Assembly: GCF_019059575.1 (NCBI RefSeq)
Contig: NW_024881532.1
Coordinates: 248,001-312,000 of the forward strand
Origin: Amphibalanus amphitrite
Taxonomy: Eukaryota; Arthropoda; Thecostraca; Balanomorpha; Balanidae
Reading direction: 5' to 3'
DNA: 64,000 bases
The notes beneath the pieces are model-generated. The model saw only the letters and a list, made by a program, of their open reading frames with translations, was not told the origin of the DNA and ran no database searches. Position 1 is the first letter of the stretch; every line of letters begins with the position of its first letter. The translations under genes were made by a program, and so were the position numbers. Positions 59,502 to 64,000 of the stretch are shown in pieces.

Positions 59502-60087
59502 CAGGCGCGTAACCACGAGTCTGAAGTTACTGGGACCAATGGAGGGCCGCGAAGACCGAATATTATATTTTAGATGTGGGGCGAGATACGTGGGGTGGGT
59601 GGAATATTGCTATAGATAAAATCTATCCAAAAAAAATATTAAATTGATCTGTCGGTTAACTTCGGTTCCTTTGTATTTCAGGCCATAGGCGGCGGAACGG
59701 GGAGGGCACCGGGGCACCGTGCCCCACTTTGATTTTGGCATTTTAACATTAGCCCTATGGGCGTTGCATGGAAAGAATGGGCCCAAAAGTCGGCAGTGCC
59801 CCCCCCCCCCTTAATTGAAGGTGTTCCGCCGCTACTGTTTTAGGTGTCATAGAGGGAACTTGTTTTGCTGGCAAACACAAAGTCTAAATATGAACATAAA
59901 AATGTATGGTCGAAAGACAATCTTAAAATGTCTTCCCTTGCCTACACATCACTCTTCACGTCGATCTACAGACAATATTTGGCTATGCAAATTGAGGAGG
60001 TCGTCGGTTTTACTGGGGACGGTCCCCAGTAACCCAAAAGTTACTGGGGACCGGTCCCCAGTGTCCCCAGTGGTGGTTACGCGCCTG
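59502..60087. mobile_element. hAT-like MITE with 8-bp target duplication
   Basis: CAGGCGCGTAACCAC (59502-59516) and its exact inverse (60073-60087) are flanked by the direct repeat CACTCAGA (59494-59501, 60088-60095). The right part has nested palindromes of ACTGGGGACNGGTCCCCAGT type. No transposase. A smaller TIR element is nested at 59687-59833. Confidence 0.88.
59687..59833. mobile_element. Short nested MITE, AGGCGGCGGAAC ends
   Basis: AGGCGGCGGAAC near 59687 and GTTCCGCCGCTA near 59822 are inverted with one mismatch and bracket about 150 bp with a C-run at 59800-59812. It sits within the hAT-like MITE. Confidence 0.65.
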
Positions 60088-60095
60088 CACTCAGA

Positions 60096-61640
60096 AACAA
60101 CGGAGTGGAAATTTCCCTCCCATGGTTTTTGAGAATCTGGCATCGTGGTCATAATCTGCAATCAAGATCAACTGCCCTGATAATGTCGCACTGAACAATA
60201 TTTAGCGCTGTTAGCCGTCGCGTTGATGGTCCAGCATAAATGTCTGTGAATTTAATATCAAGGACAGGTTCTGTTAACGTGCTGTTAACCATTAACATGC
60301 ATATCTCAGTTCTGACTCATTAATCCACATCTCGGAGCGGGATTTATTCCGCTCCGAGATTTATTCGGATTTATTCGGAGTTTTATTCCGCCCGGACACC
60401 GAGCGAGTAGTTACGGTATATACGGAAGGGTCATAGCAGAATCGTCTTTGTGGTGTGTAGGCTAAGCGTAACTTTATTTCGCCCGGAGACGGACGGACAT
60501 TGGACAAGTTACAAGTGTAAACTATAAGGGAGACGGTAACAAGCTCATCGGTCGTTCTGTAGCATAGCGATCGCATCTATGGTCAACATTACAATGCACT
60601 GTTATACCTATTCAAGAATGATTTATTGAGAAGGGTTGTATATTGAAAGAGAACAGGAGCAAATACTACGTTAGGGCTCATGAAGTTGTGACCCAAAAAT
60701 GCCCTGAGATTATCCCTGAATGATAACCACCAATAGACAACCACTGGTGCCGGCCAAACCCAACAAAGTTTGTTTCGCTGAAGATCGCACATCAGTTTAA
60801 CGACTTTTCACGCGACCGGGAGTTTCAGTTATTGCCTCTATGTCCTTTGGATTCGAATCAAAGTGGTTTTCGAATGAAAGTGCCAACGTAGTGTGATAAG
60901 TGACTAATTTATTTCGCATAGATATTAGATATAGCCTATTGATAGCCTTCTTACCTAAAATACACTATGGCGTGGCACATTCAATTATATCACACCCAGC
61001 TATAATTATAACTCGATAGTCGTTATCCTTGTAATCACTACATTGTTATGTGGACATTGTTACAATGGACTTCCATTCCATAGCCTGAGCGACCACCGTA
61101 CCAGGCAAAAAGTGCTGGAATGTCAGCATATCAACCAATTGCCACGCTTCATCTGGCCTTCGCTAAGTGAAGGCGATGCATGTATTTCACCTTCGAAGCC
61201 GCTCTGACCTAAATCGCACCACTACACTACCGCATCGTTTTTCCTCCATGCTGGTGCAATGCTTTTAGGAACAACGTATGGAACATGAACATAAGGTAAG
61301 CTTTGCACTTCGTTAGCGAATGAAGTCATGTTGTCTGCGCATGGATGTGTTGGGCTTACTCGAGGCTCAGTCTGTGATCGTGTCTAATGAATTCAACTGA
61401 GGATCGCCGGTGGCGTCGAGATCTCAGATCGTCAAGTCGTGGCCGCGGATCTCCATTCTGATCAGAACACAGTCCTGCAGCTGATTGAGACTACTCCGCG
61501 GTAGACAAATCTGTCCTTGCATTTTTTTTTTTCTGGGACTCGGTGACTTTTATTCCTTATTTCTTTGTATTGCCTGTATTTTACTCTGATCAGATTCACT
61601 TAGGAAACTCGCACAAATATGCAAATGGAATTCCATTTAT
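60096..61640. other. Intergenic; no gene recognised
   Basis: Mostly AT-rich. Holds a perfect 12-bp stem hairpin (ATCTCGGAGCGG/CCGCTCCGAGAT, about 60329-60360). Confidence 0.5.
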
Positions 61641-61644
61641 TAAC

Positions 61645-61791
<147 letters not shown>

Positions 61792-62854
61792 ACCCTGCCC
61801 CTCAGCGCTGTGTGCTTGTTGTCATTACGAACCTATCTGCGTTTACGCTGCACTTGACGCTCGTGCGTGCTCGATAACAGGCGCGCAAATCCAGGGAAAA
61901 GCCTCCTTCACCCCAGTGTATGGCGACCAGGAACGGTCACGAGTCAGGGGTCAGACAGGCGTCACCACAGGCCCTAACATGGTATGACTATTACACGGTA
62001 AATGCCAATGCTCTTATTAAGTATAATCATGTGTAATGTGTGCTGTTAGCGATCGGTAGCGATAGGACCTGTACCTATGACATCGACAGCCTTAAACGGT
62101 TGGTATGCGAAAAATTAAGTTTTCCTCACAATAAGTTCCTGGTTTAACGGAACTCAAGACAAATGTAGGGCATAGCAGCTTCAAATAATTCATCCAATTT
62201 TAGTCAAGTCAAACCCGTACTTACCTATCATCAGATCGATCTCAATCGATAAAAATGCATCCCTACCGATCTCTCCCATTTATTGACATTTCTTCCTGAG
62301 TAGGTCTAAAAAAAAACTGTTCTAACTACGACACCAGATTGTCCTATCACGCCAGTATATTGACTGATGACGACGTTCCGGTACCAAACCCGGGACGAGC
62401 GGGCGAGGTTTTCTGGAATCTGTGGCGTTATCTGTCAACACCTGTCGATCGCCCGCCATGTTCGACATCGCTCGCCAGTGGGGCTCTATCGGTGCGCTCC
62501 CGGCATGGCCACTGCGCACACTGAGCCGTATATAGTGGCACGGGTACGGTGTTCGGCCATCAGGTCATTAGACAGGGAGCCCGCGGGGAGCAGCCGCCGA
62601 GATCAGTGCTGTGTGGTTAGAGGTCTGAGAAGTCACGAGACAAGCAGGCGAATCCTCAGTGTGGAGTGTGGACATTCGGACAGTGTGTAAGCGTAATGTA
62701 CAGAATCAGTGTCGATCTGGAGCTGCCGTTTCCTATATTGAAGCCGGACAGTTGATTATGGAGAGATCCATGAAAAGTGACCAGTGAGAGACCAGTGTGC
62801 CAGCAAAAGGAGATAAATAAGGATTGGAGAAGTGTCGCATCATCAGTGCCAATA
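61792..62854. other. Upstream flank of the GPCR exon
   Basis: No supported gene. An in-frame stop (TGA at 62771) precedes the GPCR start, so the untranslated leader probably lies here. Confidence 0.5.
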
Positions 62855-63937
62855 ATGCTTCCGAGGGCGACACTGCCTCATTCCCCACTCATCCCTTTTG
62901 TTCCCGTGCGACACTGCGACCACCTAGAAAACTGCAGCTGGTCCGACTCGGACGCACAGAGCCGCATCTCCATCATCAGCTACCGCTACTGCTACCCGAC
63001 CATCAGCGGCGTCGGCATCGTGGGCAGCCTGCTGCTGCTGCTGGTGCTGCGAGACGCGCGGTTCGGCGGCGCCGGCGTCTACACCTACCTGCGCTGTCTG
63101 ATGCTCTCCGACAGCGTCGCACTGACAGTGGGCGCCGCCTCCCTTCTGGTCGAGTCCTGGGATCCCACCGTCTTCTGCGCCGGCCGCCCCGTCAAGATGC
63201 GCTCCCACAGCGGCGCCGTCTGGTACAGCGTGGCCATGCCGCTGACCAACGCGCTGGTCGGGTTCAGCATGGGTGTCACGCTGTGGATGACGTACGACCG
63301 CTACCAGGCGGTCAGGGTGCCGCACGAGCTGTGGCGGCAGCGGCGGCCCGAGCGGCGCTGCGGCGGCCGGCCGCTCCGCATCGCCGCCACCCTGCTCGTC
63401 TCGCTGGCGCTGCACATGCCGCAGACGCTGGGCTTCAGGGTGGTGCACCACTGCCCGGCAGGTCTCCCGGAGTTCTACGAGCTGCTGCTGACCGACTTCG
63501 CCTCCGACAGCTGGGTGTGGTGCAGCTACCAGTGGTCTCTTCAGCTGCTGGTACGCTGGCTGCCCGCCGGAATCGTCCTCTACTGCAACAGCTACATCAT
63601 CTTCGCCATCAAACGCCGCGAGCGTCGCAAGAGCGCCGCGGACGCCGCCGCGGCCTCCTGCAGTCATGTGGACGTGGAGCGGGTCTCGGACCGGCTGGGC
63701 AGCTCGGCAGCTCGCCTCAGCTGGCTGGCCCCCGAGGGGCGCTCGTCGCAGGCCGGTCTGACGGCGGCCGGTGGACCGGACGAGCGCAGCCGCCGCCGCC
63801 GGCGCCGCCAGGAGACCGAGAACCGCCTGGAGCTGCTGCTGGTGGCCATGGCTGTGTCCTGCCTGGTGACCAACTGCCTCCAGTCGGTCGCCATCATACT
63901 GGATATGGTGTACGAGGACGACGGCATCGACTTCGAG
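62855..63937 (+). CDS. Rhodopsin-like (class A) GPCR, first exon, TM1-TM6 (partial)
   Basis: A seven-helix receptor, orphan or peptide-type; the ligand cannot be told. The ATG at 62855 is the first after an in-frame TGA at 62771. 361 residues are visible before a donor GAG|GTAGGC at 63938. The N-terminus has an NCS sequon. TM1 is GIVGSLLLLLVL (54-65), with Ser where the family usually has Asn. TM2 has LMLSD (Asp86 at the conserved position). C108 can pair with the Cys in WVWCSYQW. TM3 ends MTYDRYQAV with DRY at 148-150. TM5 is around LPAGIVLYCNSYIIFAI. A long Arg-rich third loop follows, then TM6 LLLVAMAVSCLVTNCLQSVA without the usual CWxP. TM7 would be in a later exon outside the window. The weak resemblance to arthropod FMRFamide-receptor-like proteins is an inference. 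Confidence 0.9.
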
Positions 63938-64000
63938 GTAGGCACGACGTTCGCCGTACGTACGGCCCTCCAGCAAAAGAGTGGTTGGTTGGTCTTTATG

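Noticed and set aside
62924-63976. 350-residue open frame on the minus strand
   Set aside because: It is the antisense shadow of the GPCR exon, His/Gln/Ala-rich because of codon bias, and has no domain.

Overview
The window reads as nuclear DNA of an invertebrate animal, most likely an arthropod and plausibly a crustacean. Evidence is spliced genes with GT/AG introns, a pickpocket-type DEG/ENaC channel, a SEA/LDLa/SRCR membrane serine protease, a rhodopsin-like GPCR, long (GA)n tracts, and many DNA transposons and non-LTR retrotransposons. The species cannot be fixed from sequence alone; nothing here looks bacterial or viral.

Three protein genes can be supported. (1) A minus-strand type II transmembrane serine protease runs from its first ATG at 39905 to its stop at 3577. 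I could place 16 coding exons, and nearly every junction agrees in splice phase. The order is a ~210-residue Ser-rich cytosolic tail, one membrane helix, a SEA domain split over three exons, a single ~1,260-residue Pro/Ser/Thr-rich stem exon, three LDLa modules, an SRCR domain and a trypsin domain with R-IVGG, His, Asp, Ser and the S1 Asp all present. (2) A plus-strand DEG/ENaC subunit at 56882 is interrupted just after its second membrane helix by a 659-bp 5'-truncated retrotransposon fragment with a 12-bp target duplication. The displaced original C-tail (109 codons) is still open downstream. (3) The first exon of a plus-strand GPCR (62855-63937) covers TM1-TM6 and runs to a splice donor near the right edge.

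The rest is largely mobile-element debris, which can be resolved unusually well because termini and target duplications are visible: two hAT-like elements with 8-bp duplications (871-2954, 59502-60087), a 1.5-kb TIR element present twice in opposite orientation (15100-17591 and 41271-42773), a mariner-like MITE (26803-27416), a ~1.6-kb fold-back palindrome with two divergent tRNA-like promoters at its centre (47407-48995), a piggyBac-like TTAA element (50303-51334), and an L2/CR1-like retrotransposon (51358-54022).

The most striking group is three ~0.9-kb elements (15687-16629, 51905-52852, 54087-54991). They share outer ends GGGGARAGYGGGG and a TA target duplication, but each carries its own repeated inner motif (GTAAGACGG, GTTGTATCA, or AATGSCGG-like) at both ends and at internal sites. 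In two of them the internal three-site cluster lies the same ~185 bp from one end. For two copies the target site is resolved: one by an unoccupied copy elsewhere in the window, one by the continuing protein sequence of the retrotransposon it split.
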